This document shows, piece after piece, positions 22,486 through 32,775 of a DNA stretch of 64,000 bases. This stretch comes from Epiperipatus broadwayi (taxonomy: Eukaryota; Onychophora; Udeonychophora; Euonychophora; Peripatidae): NCBI GenBank assembly GCA_028023455.1, contig JAQFVV010000319.1, positions 126,001 through 190,000 on the forward strand, given 5' to 3'. A model generated the notes under the pieces. The model made no database searches, had not been told where the DNA came from, and was given only the letters and a program-made list of their open reading frames with translations. Each line of letters opens with the position of its first letter. Within the stretch, counting starts at the first letter, position 1. The translations under genes and the position numbers were made by a program.

Positions 22486-23311
22486 TTGGGCTTTCTAAGT
22501 TCCTTCTTTTCTTTATTAATCATCTTCAAAATGTTAATTTCAATCATTGGGATCAATGTCAGGGTCACAAATTCCCTGACAAGATTACCCACCATTAAAA
22601 ATGGGTTTAATCTTAATGCACCACAGGTCATTTGCATGGTAGAGACAAAAATTAGTCAAAGGTCAAGTTACAGAATCAAGTTGTTTTTTCTTCCCTTGGT
22701 TATTTTAAATATTCAAACTCTCTCATTGTGGCCAGAGGTGTTGCAATATTGATAAATAGATGCAGAGATACTTTGGAATTCAAAGTCATTTTTGTTGATT
22801 CTAATTGTATCATCATTGACAGGAGCTTTGGAAAACTTCATTTTAATCTGGTGTAATCATGAAAATCATAGACACTATTAATATATTCATGGCTTCAAAC
22901 TTCTTTCTCCTATTGATTTTAGGGGATTTTAGCATGACTTATGAGCAATTTAATCATCAATAAATGCACTTGCTTAACAAAAGGGGGGGTTTCATATCTG
23001 GTAGGAGATTCTTTTCTTTAGATGCATTTTTCTATTATATCCATAGATGGAACTCTCTTATAGACCTTCTCTACTGTACACCAGACTTACACTTTCAGCT
23101 GCATGCAGTACTTAAATTGGTTAGTTTTTGGACCAGTTTGGCACTGCACATTGACATTGAGGTGGATGATGGGCCTCTGACTGTGTATGGTTTGAGTGCT
23201 GTGAGGCTGGTGAATAAACATATAATTTCTGCAGGTCTAATTTTGGAAATTTATATGTACTTGTTTAAAATTGAATTTAGGCTTCTTTCAGACCTGGATG
23301 GCCTTCCTTGA
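22486..23311 (+). pseudogene. LINE ORF2 APE-type endonuclease relic
   Basis: Motifs in order: an N-terminal strand SIIGINVRV (the family's 'NVxGL' position), VICMVETK with the catalytic Glu at 22642-22644, a frameshift near 22700, then ARGVAILI (22730s, the SRGVAIL strand), LGDFSM at 22919-22936 (GDFN with Asn changed to Ser), and an LDAFFYYIHRW/SLIDLLYCTPD ending near 23017-23090, equivalent to the terminal S-x-I-D segment. The enzyme would nick target DNA to prime reverse transcription. The Asn-to-Ser change and frame breaks indicate inactivity. Confidence 0.72.
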
Positions 23312-24205
23312 AGTGGTGCAGGCTATTACAAAAAATTCACTTGGAATTCTCCTGGCCCAACAAAATTATTACTTGAGCTAAAGGACATTGCACATAAACT
23401 GGACTTGGTTTCTGGTAGCAGTCACAGTGTTGATGAAATTCTACAACTGAAGGAATGGTATCAAAATAGTCAAAGGACCTTGGTATGAAACATGTCTATA
23501 GATTCCATGAGAACTGGCACTGTTGCACCAGAATTTATTTGAGATGAGTGCTGGGAGAAAGAAGGAAACAGATTACCTCTTCATTATTGTCCTTGATAGG
23601 AAGTCATATATTGGAGATGCTATGATCCTAGTAATCCATAATTACTTCATCTCCAAGTAACAGAAACAAGGGATGGCTAAGAGCTGAGTGCTGGGTGGAT
23701 GATTCATCGGATCATGAAATCACTAATCAAGCTATTCTTAACAAGTTCAAATCATTCTTGGAAAGAGACCACCCTGGTCCACATGAATTCTCCAAGTGCC
23801 TCCTACTGCACCTAAATTATTTTGTTGTGCCAATCATCTTGGAAGTCACCAATGAGCTGGCCAAAGGGTGTAAGTCAGTTGAGGGACTGTACCCAGTCTT
23901 GTTAGTACCCTTTCTAAAAAAAACTTACTTTGTTCTCTGAGCTCTCTAATCTTCAGAAAATTTCTGTGATGTCTCTGATCATCAAGATTGTTGAGTAACT
24001 TCTTAAGGACTGCATACAAATCACAATTTATCAAAATTTGTCTGTTGCACAGTTTGCAATAAAAGGGCTGTCTAAACCAGTGTTGTTTGTTCAAGATATA
24101 AGGTGTTAGGCCAATTGCTGTCTAACTAGACATCAGAGCATCACTTGACTCAGTGAGGATTGATCTGCCCATTGAGGTACTTGGGTGTTTATATGGTCTC
24201 TGATG
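23312..24205 (+). pseudogene. LINE ORF2 linker and N-terminal RT relic
   Basis: Between the endonuclease and RT, coding-like text persists in changing frames, for example 23695-23940. At 23945 the frame reads SNLQKISVMSLIIKIVE, then LLKDCIQ and VAQFAIKGLSKPVLF, matching the RT pattern 'NYRPISLLS...KILEKIL' followed by 'QHGFRxGRS'. At 24131-24199 RASLDSVRIDLPIEVLG corresponds to motif A (the D of AFDSV is kept). Motifs B and C, with the YxDD, are absent. Confidence 0.62.
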
Positions 24206-24235
24206 TATATATTCCCATTATTGAAAATCTTAGTA

Positions 24236-24302
24236 ACAAAAGACTATACTAAAAGAAGCTTGGGTGGCTAATTAATGTCTATGGATTTACAAAAGAAATG
24301 CA

Positions 24303-24342
<40 letters not shown>

Positions 24343-26640
24343 TGCATTTCTTTTGTATCGGTCTATATATATATATATATATATATATAGACCGAGACAG
24401 TGATAGCTATCAAATAAAATAAGAGATCAAATTTAGTTTTAAATAATTTCACAAAATTTATTTATATTAATTTATAGATATAATGCCACTGTCTGCTTAT
24501 ATGAGACAGGGACGCATATTAAATAATTATTGGCATTATATTTCAATAAATGACAAAAAGGTTTTAAAGCAAAGTGATATATTCTATTTCTCAGGCTAAT
24601 AGCATTACGATAATGTGCTTGATGAGATAGGAACATATGTGAGGTGCTTTGAGCAATTATACAAGTTTAAGAAAATATTTGAAATTAAGTGTTATAAAAT
24701 ATTTATTGATTTTGATAATAGCATGGACAAAAGCTTACTAAGCAACAAAGTGGGAATGTGATCAAAGCATTTATTTGAGAATAATAATAATAGAGTTGCA
24801 TTGGGAGGTCAGTATTGCTGATAATGAATTTATTAAAGTTGGAGGGTTGACATGTTTAAGTCATGGATGCTTTGTAAAATAAATATAAAATAAAACAATA
24901 ATGGAATATTTGGAATGATTACGGAGGGCATATCACCGCTAACCCGTAGGAAAGTATTTTATGAACAGCTGAAACTTAGCGACTGTGTGACGATTAGTTT
25001 AATTCCCAGGTGTGTCATTTGGGGACACACTCTGCCTGAAAATTGCAAAAAAGGCAAAGAGAATGGCCTTAACCATGTAAAGAATCCTTAGAAAAATAAA
25101 ACAAAGTGGTCTCAACAACCAATTCATTTATCAGCAATACGAGATGGGTGTATGCAAAACATACTGAATGGGTTTTACTTGGATTAAGAGAAATGCCCAA
25201 TCAAATTCCCAGAAATTCATTTAAAAGGGTCTGCACATTCTCGATGTCAATGATGAACATTGTAATTAAAGTAGAACACGGTAATTAAAATACGAAAATG
25301 CATGCTTGCGGGTTTAAAAAGTAAGTATAGATTTATATACGCAATCATGCATTAAGGGATGCATTTAATCATTGACCTTGTACATACTCTCATATTAGAT
25401 TAAAATCAATAACATGTAGATTTTAAACTATGTGATTATATTATATATTAAAGAATAGAATTGCCCTCGAACAAGTGATTTGCAAGATAATAAAAATTGA
25501 AAATTATTTAGAAATTTAAAATATGCCTTAATAGCGGTGTCTTACTTTCAATAAAGGGAATAGTTCACTCGGTCAAAGATGATTCTGACACATTATCGTA
25601 ATAAAATAAAAGAAAGCTTTATAAATAGAAAATATTAACCCAAGGATAGAGCAAAACTGTTGATTATATTAACACGTTAAAGAAATACATAATGAAGTTA
25701 TGTGAAATATAAGGAAAACAATTTTAAATAGCTATAGCATGTTAGTTATCACAAGAGCTCTTGGGTTAATTTAGAGTTACCTCTGGAGAAGCATTTAGGT
25801 AGATTGATGGTCAGCAGGTTTTTATATAATTTAACAGCAAAATCTGGAAATGTTCATATTTTGGCAGCAGCAGCAACAGTTCCGGGGTTCCCTGTGTGAT
25901 AACTTCCGATGGTCTACGGCAGCAGATGACTATTCCAGAGAGAAATAGCTTTCTCGCACTCTACTCTGTCATGTCAAGATTTACAAATTACTAGAATGGA
26001 ACTCAGAATGATTTCTCTTAGAAACATTAGAAGAAAAACTGGAGAACAAAAGAAAACCCTTCTTTTTATAGTAGACATTAACAATAGAACTGCCCTGGAG
26101 CATTACAAAAATATATTGGACTTATCAGCTGTAATTAAATCTATCCCAATGTCTAAAAGAATTCAACATTAATTAATTTCTTTTGTTAATTTCCCTGTTG
26201 ACATTCGGATTACAAACTAGATTTAATTTAAAATTACTTTTATTAATTAAAGAAAACCTTAAGTGGACATCTGCTGTTTTTAGATAAAACTTATATAATA
26301 TTAGCTAATTAAACTATTGTCCCTCATTTATTTTAAAGAAATATGTGGAATGACTTATTAAATTAAACAAAAATTATTTTACTTTTAACTTGCAATATTT
26401 GAATCTATTTACTAAACGAATATTTACTAAATGAATTTTATTTTAAATCAAAATGTATTACGAGGGTAATATATTTGTAAATAGATTCAAACAAAATAAC
26501 TTTAACAATTTATTATTTTGATATGTTTTAAAATGCATACCATAATGTGTGCGCAATTACAACTTATATAACCTACTTTTTAATAAATCAAAATTATGTG
26601 AAGATATACATAATCTATAATCTTTTATTTATTTGGGAAT

Positions 26641-26698
<58 letters not shown>

Positions 26699-26858
26699 AT
26701 GAGCATTGTACTCGTGGTTTAAAATTAGGCAGGATTTTTGGTATATAAGCGTATTGCAGACACACTACTATAGATTGGGCTTCAAACTAAGGTATGAGGG
26801 TAGGAAATAGGTGGGAAAAGGTGAAACAAAGATCTGCAAAGCAGACCTTACTGTTTCA
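24236..26858 (-). repeat. LTR-2 copy A (3' LTR, end truncated)
   Basis: Collinear with copy C from its start (TGAAACAGT on the minus strand, at 26858) to about 24236, where the last roughly 230 bp are missing at the join with the LINE. It has long TA runs at 24303-24340, 24365-24388 and 26644-26695 where copy C has short ones. Confidence 0.85.
24289..24394. repeat. Two adjacent TA-loop hairpins inside LTR copy A
   Basis: ACAAAAGAAATGCAGAAT (24289-24306) and its exact complement (24339-24356) flank a (TA)n run. Directly after, CGGTCT (24359-24364) and AGACCG (24389-24394) flank a second (TA)n. Copies B and C have a single short TA tract and no second 'tctgcatttcttttgt', so the inverted segment arose in copy A. 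Confidence 0.85.
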
Positions 26859-26869
26859 CATTCCCTTAG
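26859..26869 (-). other. Polypurine tract of LTR-2
   Basis: On the minus strand CTAAGGGAATG directly precedes the TGAAACAG start of copy A, as expected before a 3' LTR. It is short and impure. Confidence 0.45.
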
Positions 26870-27161
26870 TGATGGAACAAAAAAAAATTGTTAAAAAAAA
26901 GATCTTACAACAGGTGTCAACCTATGAAGCCTGCATAAACAAAATTTACAAGATAACCCATAATGTACAGGATATAAATATAATGAAGAAACAAAACTGA
27001 ATTATATACCCAGATCATATTAATAAATCTACCATCTAGCAAACATTTTCTATTATCTCCCCCCTTCAACAAAACTTTATTTAAAATCTAATAGTTTAAC
27101 ATTGTTTATATCCAATCTTCTTTCTTGTGGCGTGTCCATTTTTTTTGTTGTTTAAAAAAAA

Positions 27162-27535
27162 CTATAATCCTGGGTCTGGTGGGTGATATACAAAGAGTTT
27201 TGGACTCCTAGCATTATAAGTCCCTCTTATGATCCCATTATCCTCCAGTAAATATGCATTTGGGCCACTTACTCATTTTATCACATATGGCCCTTGATAC
27301 AGTGGGAAAAACTTCTTGTATTTACACTGGCCCTGGGTACTGGGCTTTGGAGTTCTGACCCATACATGATCCCCAACTTGAAATTGGTAGGACCTTGTTT
27401 TCTTTAATTGCTTTTCTCTGCCCGGGCTTTCAGATGATGATGAACTGCTCGCCGGTCCTCTTCTCTGTCAACTTCTCAATCATCCTTGGGCAAGGGTATT
27501 TTAATTAATGGTTGCTCTGGCTTACCAAATTGAAG
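27162..27535 (-). pseudogene. LTR-2 integrase C-terminal relic
   Basis: On the minus strand, after FGKPEQPLIKIPLPK-like text and a frameshift, the peptide reads FQVGDHVWVRTPK, KKFFPLYQGPYVIK, GPNAYLLEDNG and YNARSPKLFVYH before TAG at 27164-27162. This is the SH3-like/GPY-type C-terminal domain of Gypsy integrases (F-x-V-G-D-x-V followed by L-Y-x-G-P-Y/F). Two internal stops or shifts are present. Its orientation and distance from the polypurine tract identify copy A as the 3' LTR of this pol fragment. The catalytic core is not present in this copy. Confidence 0.75.
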
Positions 27536-27546
27536 ACACCCACACT

Positions 27547-27730
27547 ATGTAACAGTCAGAATGATCTATCTCGCAAACACACTGCAGAATTCAAACCCCA
27601 GATATGAAACTGAACATTCTAGGAGGGATTGCCTTCTAGATATACTAAGTTTGAATCTAAAGTCCAAATTTTACAGTGCCATCTACATGACAACACATCT
27701 GATGCCACTACTAGTATGACCTTTAACTGG
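27547..27730 (-). repeat. LTR-2 LTR-end fragment
   Basis: Starts TGTAACAGTCAGAA and matches the 3' terminal region of LTR C (32776-32960) to about 27730, where a CTGG microhomology joins it to a leader sequence in the opposite orientation. Confidence 0.75.
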
Positions 27731-29185
27731 GTCCATGGCTTGCCCAAACGTGGAACCTCGATTATTTAAACACCCACATCCCAGTAGATCTTAATTAGTT
27801 AAACACCCACATCCCTGTAGCTTAATTTTAGCATGTTGTTTCATATTTAATCACTCAAATCCTTTATAATTTTGATATATATAATATTTTCAAACTCTAT
27901 ATTATCTATATTGTTTATTTGCGTGTATATTTCATATATTTTGTTTGACACGGGAATTCAATTACTTATACTGTATAATCAGAATTTGTCCAAACTTGCT
28001 ATAGTGTGAGACGAGCCATCTGTATTTATCTGTATTTATTGTTTCACTTAAATCATGCTATGTATGCATAGCATAAATTACTTAAATATTGTCCCAAGTG
28101 AATATTGTGACAATCTATGAACATTTCAAATAATGTATTTTACTCTCAAAATAAAGTTTTATCAGCTCAATGCGCAAGATAGCATAATAATAATTTTGTA
28201 CGGTAATGACCTAGTTATAATAGGCTATCGTATAAAATTCAGAAATGTAAAAATAAAATTTTGTAATAAAAAAAATGCGAATGTTTTAACGAGTGCCCGT
28301 AGTTAAATAGAATAGTTATTAAAATTCATTTTGGGAAGCTAACAGTCTATGGATCCTTGTAACTGGTGACATGGCACCCAAAAGTAATTTCATTAAATGG
28401 AGTTATTTCTAAAAAAAATTTTGTCACCAGGCTAAAGTCTTTTATATGTAATTTGTTTTTATCAATGTGTGTAAATTTTCTTAGACCAAATAATGAGATG
28501 TGAATCGGATCAATAATTATGTAAATAAATATATATGTTTGCAAATCTTAAATAAGAGGGAACAAAATCATTATACCCAGATCTAGTGAATGTTTATATA
28601 CATAAATAAAGTCACTTGAGTTTAAAAATATATTTTAGCAAAACAATTTGACAGGTAGAATTTAAGAAATCTTCTATATATATATACGGTCATTAAAATA
28701 TATATGTTGGCAGCAGATTTAAACAAGAAATTTTAGCAGTAGTAAAAGGGCAGTAGTTGCGGTTTTAGTGATAAACATAAAAGCAGTAATTAGGCCAACA
28801 GAACCGAGAGGGAGATAGCCTATTAGCCATTAATAAAATTTGAAATCAAACGTAAAAAAATTTTGTGTTTAGGAAAATATAGTTAGCAATAAAATAAAAG
28901 GGAAAAATCATCATCGATCACAGTACGATCCAAGGCCATGTAAAATACGGATACTAATGAGATCCATTTCCAGACTATTATAAAATTGTTTAAGCAAGGT
29001 GAAGAAAGAGCGAAAAGATGGGCAGAAAAAAGCCGAAGGAGAGGTGAGGAACTTAGAGCACTGTACAGACTCCTCCCTGGATGGCAAGAGATGGCAGATA
29101 AACTCCTGAACCAGAAAGTTGAGACAAATGATTCCGCAAAGAAGACTGATACACCAGACCTGGGACCTCGAACTCAGCCAACCAA
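27731..29185 (+). other. LTR-2 primer-binding site, leader and start of gag
   Basis: TGGCTTGCCCAAACGTGG (from about 27737) resembles the complement of a tRNA-Lys 3' end (TGGCGCCCAACGTGGGGC). An AT-rich leader of about 1.2 kb follows. It is collinear with minus-strand 32752-31718, as shown by shared words such as GTCACCAGGCTAAA and AAATAATGAGATGTGAAT. Confidence 0.75.
28947..29185 (+). pseudogene. LTR-2 Gag N-terminal fragment
   Basis: An open frame in the position of gag, about 1.2 kb after the primer-binding site. It is highly charged and helical (GEERAKRWAEKSRRRGEEL, then LYRLLPGWQEMADKLL). The likely original start is at 28947, where ACG occupies the ATG position; ATG 28986 is ten or so codons inside. 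After about 77 codons the sequence enters LTR copy B, so the remaining Gag is deleted. Assignment rests on position and composition; no Gag domain was recognised. Confidence 0.5.
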
Positions 29186-31553
29186 TTTAAAACATATCAA
29201 AATTATAAATTGTTAAAGTTATTTTGTTTGAATATATTTACAAATATATTACCATCATAATGTATTTTGATTTAAAATAAAATTCATTTAGTAAATATTC
29301 GTTTAATAAATAGATTCAAATATTGCAATTTAAAAAGTAAAATCATTTTCTTTAATTTAATAAAAGTTATTCCAAATATTTCTGTTAAAATAAATGAGGG
29401 ACAATAGTTTAATTATTTCATGTTGTAATTAGTTAATGTTATATAAGTTAATCTAAAAACAGCAGATATCCACTTAAGGTTTTCTTTAATTAATAAAAGT
29501 AATTTTTAAATAAATCTAGTTTTTAATTCGAATGTCGACAGGGAAAGTAACAAAAGAAATTAATTAATGTTGAATTCCTTTAGACATTCAGATGATAAAT
29601 CCGATATATTTTTGTAATGATCCAGGGCAGTTCTATTGTTAAAGTCTACTATAAAAAAGAAAGGTTTTCTATTGTTCTCCAGTTTTCTTCTAATGTTTCT
29701 AAGAGAAATCATTCTGAGTTCTATTGTAGTAATTTGTAAATCTTGACATGACAGAGTAGAGCATGAAAAGGCTATTTCTCTCCAAAATGGTCATCAGAAG
29801 TTATCACACAGGGAACCCTGGTACTGTTGCTGCTGTCAAAAATATGAACATTTCCAGATTTTGCTGTTAAATTATATAAAAACCTGCTGACCATCAATCT
29901 ACCTAAAATGCTTCTTTAGAGGTAACCCTAAATTAACCCAAGAGCTCTTGTGATAACTAACATGCTATAGCTATTTAAAATTGTTTTTCTTATATTTCAC
30001 ATAACTTCATTATGTATTTCTTTAACGTGTTTACTCAACATTTTGCTCTCTATTTTTGGGTTAATATTTTCTATTGATTAAGCTTTCTGTTATTTTATTA
30101 TGATAATGTGTCAGAATCATCTTTGACTGAGTGAATTATTTTTTTTGTTGAAAATAAGACTCCGCTATGAAGGCATATTTTAAATTTCTAAATAATTTTC
30201 CAATTTTATTATCTTGCAAATCACTCATTTGAGGGCGATTCTATTCTTTAATATATAATATATTCACATAGTTTAAAATCTACATGTTATTGATTTTAAT
30301 CTAATATGAGAGTATGTGCAAGGTCAATGATTAAATGTGTCCTCTAATGCATGATTGCGTATATAAATCTATACTTACTTTTCAAACCCGCAAGCATGCA
30401 TTTTCCTATTTTAATTACCATGTTCTACTTTAATTACAAAGTTGATCATTGATGTCGAGAATGTGCAGACCCTTTTAAATGAATTTTGGGGAATTTGATT
30501 GGGCATTTCTCTTAATCCAAGTAAAACCCATTCAGTATGTTTTGTATACACCCATCTCGTATTGCTGATAAATCAATTGGTTGTTGAGACCGCTTTGTTT
30601 TATTTTTCTAAGGATTCTTTACATGGCTAAGGCCATTCTCTTCGCCTTTTTTGTGATTTTCAGGCAGAGTGTGTCCCCAAATGACACACCTGGGAATTAA
30701 ACGCAATCGTCACACAGTCGCTAAGTTTTGGCTGTTCATAAAATACTTTCCTACGGGTTAGCGGTGATATGCCCTCCGTAATCATTCCAAATATTACATT
30801 ATTGTTTTATTTTATATTTATTTTACAAAGCATCCATGACTTAAACATGTCAACCCTCCAACTTTAATAAATTCATTATCAGCAATACTGACCTTCCAAT
30901 GCAACTCTATTATTATTATTCTCAAATAAATGCTTTGATCACATTCCCACTTTGTTGCTTAGTAAGCTTTTGTCCATGCTATTCTTGAAATCAATAAATA
31001 TTTTAGAACAACTAATTTTCAAATATTTTCTTTGACTTGTATAATTACTCAAAGCACGTCGCTCATGTTCCTATCTCATCAAGCACACTATCGTAATGCT
31101 TTTAGCCCAAGGAATAGAATATATCACTTTGCTTTAAAACCTTTTGTCATTTATTAAAATTAATGCCAATAATTATTTAATATGCGTCCCTGTCTCATAT
31201 AAGCAGACAGTGGCATTATATATATATTTTGAAAAAATAAATTTTGTGAAATCATTTAAACTAAATTTGATCTCTTATTTTATTTGATTCCTATCACTGT
31301 CTCGGTCTGTATATATATTTTCAGCATTTCTTTTATAAATCCATAGACATTAATTAGCCACCCAAACTTCTTTTAGTATAGTCTTTTGTTTCTCCCTGAC
31401 CACCAGGCACCGGTCAAAGGTCATACTATTAGTGGCATCAGATGCATTGTCACATAGATGGCACTGTGAAATTTGTGCTTCAGATTTGACCTTAGTATAT
31501 CTAGAAGGCAACCCCTCCTAGAATGTTCAGTTTCGTGTCTGGGGTTTGAATTC
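29186..31553 (+). repeat. LTR-2 copy B (both ends truncated)
   Basis: Reverse complement of copies A and C from TTTAAAACATATC (29186) to GGTTTGAATTC (about 31553). It lacks the first roughly 330 bp of the LTR and the terminal part that would carry the CA end. Confidence 0.85.
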
Positions 31554-31717
31554 TGTAACAGTCAGAATTGTCTATCTCGCAAACACACTGCAGAATTCAA
31601 ACTCCAGGCATGAAACTGAACATTCTAGGAGGGGTTGCTTTCTAGATATACTAAGTTCGAATCTAAAGCCCAAATTTCACAGTGCCATCTATGTGACAAC
31701 GCATCTGATGCCAATGC
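31395..31717. repeat. Inverted repeat at the centre of the LTR-2 cluster
   Basis: The end of LTR B (31395-31553) and an LTR-end fragment (about 31589-31717) are reverse complements flanking about 35 bp. The outer limits pair 'ggcatcagatgca' with 'gcatctgatgcc'. Confidence 0.85.
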
Positions 31718-32775
31718 TGCTTTTACATTTATCACTAAAAATCCCGACTACTACCCTTTTGCTACTGCAAAAATTTCTTGTTTAAATCTGCTGCCACATA
31801 CATATATTCTACTGCCTGTACATAAAAAATATTTTAAATTTTATCTGTCAAAATATTTCGCTAACATATATATTTTTAAACTCAAGCAATTTTTATTTAT
31901 ATGTTATAATTTGCTAGATCCAGGTATAATTATTTTGTTCCCTCTTATTTAAGATTAGCATACATATATATTTTTATTTACATAATTATTGATCTGATTC
32001 ACATCTCATTATTTGGTCTAAGAAAAATTTACACATGTTGGAAAAAACAAATTATACAAAAGAATTTAGCCTGGTGACAAAATTTATTTTAGAAGTAACT
32101 TCGTTTAATGAAATTACCCTTGGGTGCCATGTCACCAGTTAAAAAGATCCATAGACTGTTAGCTTCCCAAAAAGAATTTTAATAACTATTCCATTTAACT
32201 ACAGGCACTTGTTAAAACATTCACATTTTATATTGATTACAACATTTTATTTTTACATTTCTGAAATCCATACGATAGCCTCTTATATCTAGGTCATTAC
32301 CATACAAAATTATTATTATGATTTCTTGCACGTTGAGCCGATAAAACTTTATTTTGATAGAAAATACAACATTTGAAATATTCATAGATTGTCACAATAT
32401 TCACTTGGGACAATATTTAAGTAATTTATGCTATGCGTACATAGCGTGATTTAAGTGAAACAATATATACAGATAAATACAGATGGCTTGTATCACTCTA
32501 TAGCAAGTTTGGACAAGTTTAGATTATACAGTATAAGTAATTGAATGCCTGAGTCAAACAAAACATGAAATATATACGCAAATAGATAATATAGAGTTTG
32601 AAAATATTATATATATCAAAAATATAAAGGATTTGAGTGATTAAATATGAAACAAAATGCTAACATTAAGCTACAGAGATGTGGGTGTTTTAAATAATTA
32701 AGATCTACAGGTATGTGGATGTTTAAAGATTCGGGCCCCATGTTGGGTGCCATGGAGCCAAAAAAAAATTTACTA
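31554..32775 (-). other. LTR-2 leader, primer-binding site and 3' LTR stub
   Basis: On the minus strand: the PBS TGGCACCCAACATGGGGC (32752-32735), 23 nt after the end of LTR C, then the leader to 31718 where it breaks off before gag, then 164 bp of LTR end closing with CTGTTACA at about 31554. Together with LTR C this is one internally deleted element, read 35484 to 31554. Confidence 0.75.

Larger units (their letters stand above)
19850..24205 (+). mobile_element. Decayed non-LTR retrotransposon (LINE), 3' truncated
   Basis: Order of relics on the plus strand: leader, long ORF1-like region with a CCHC knuckle, APE-type endonuclease, then the beginning of RT ending just after motif A. The rest of RT and the 3' end are absent, because the sequence passes into the truncated LTR of the next element near 24205-24240. 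Composition is richer in G+C than the flanks. Stops and frame changes occur every few hundred bases. The clade (CR1/L2, Jockey/I or other) cannot be assigned by eye. Confidence 0.75.
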
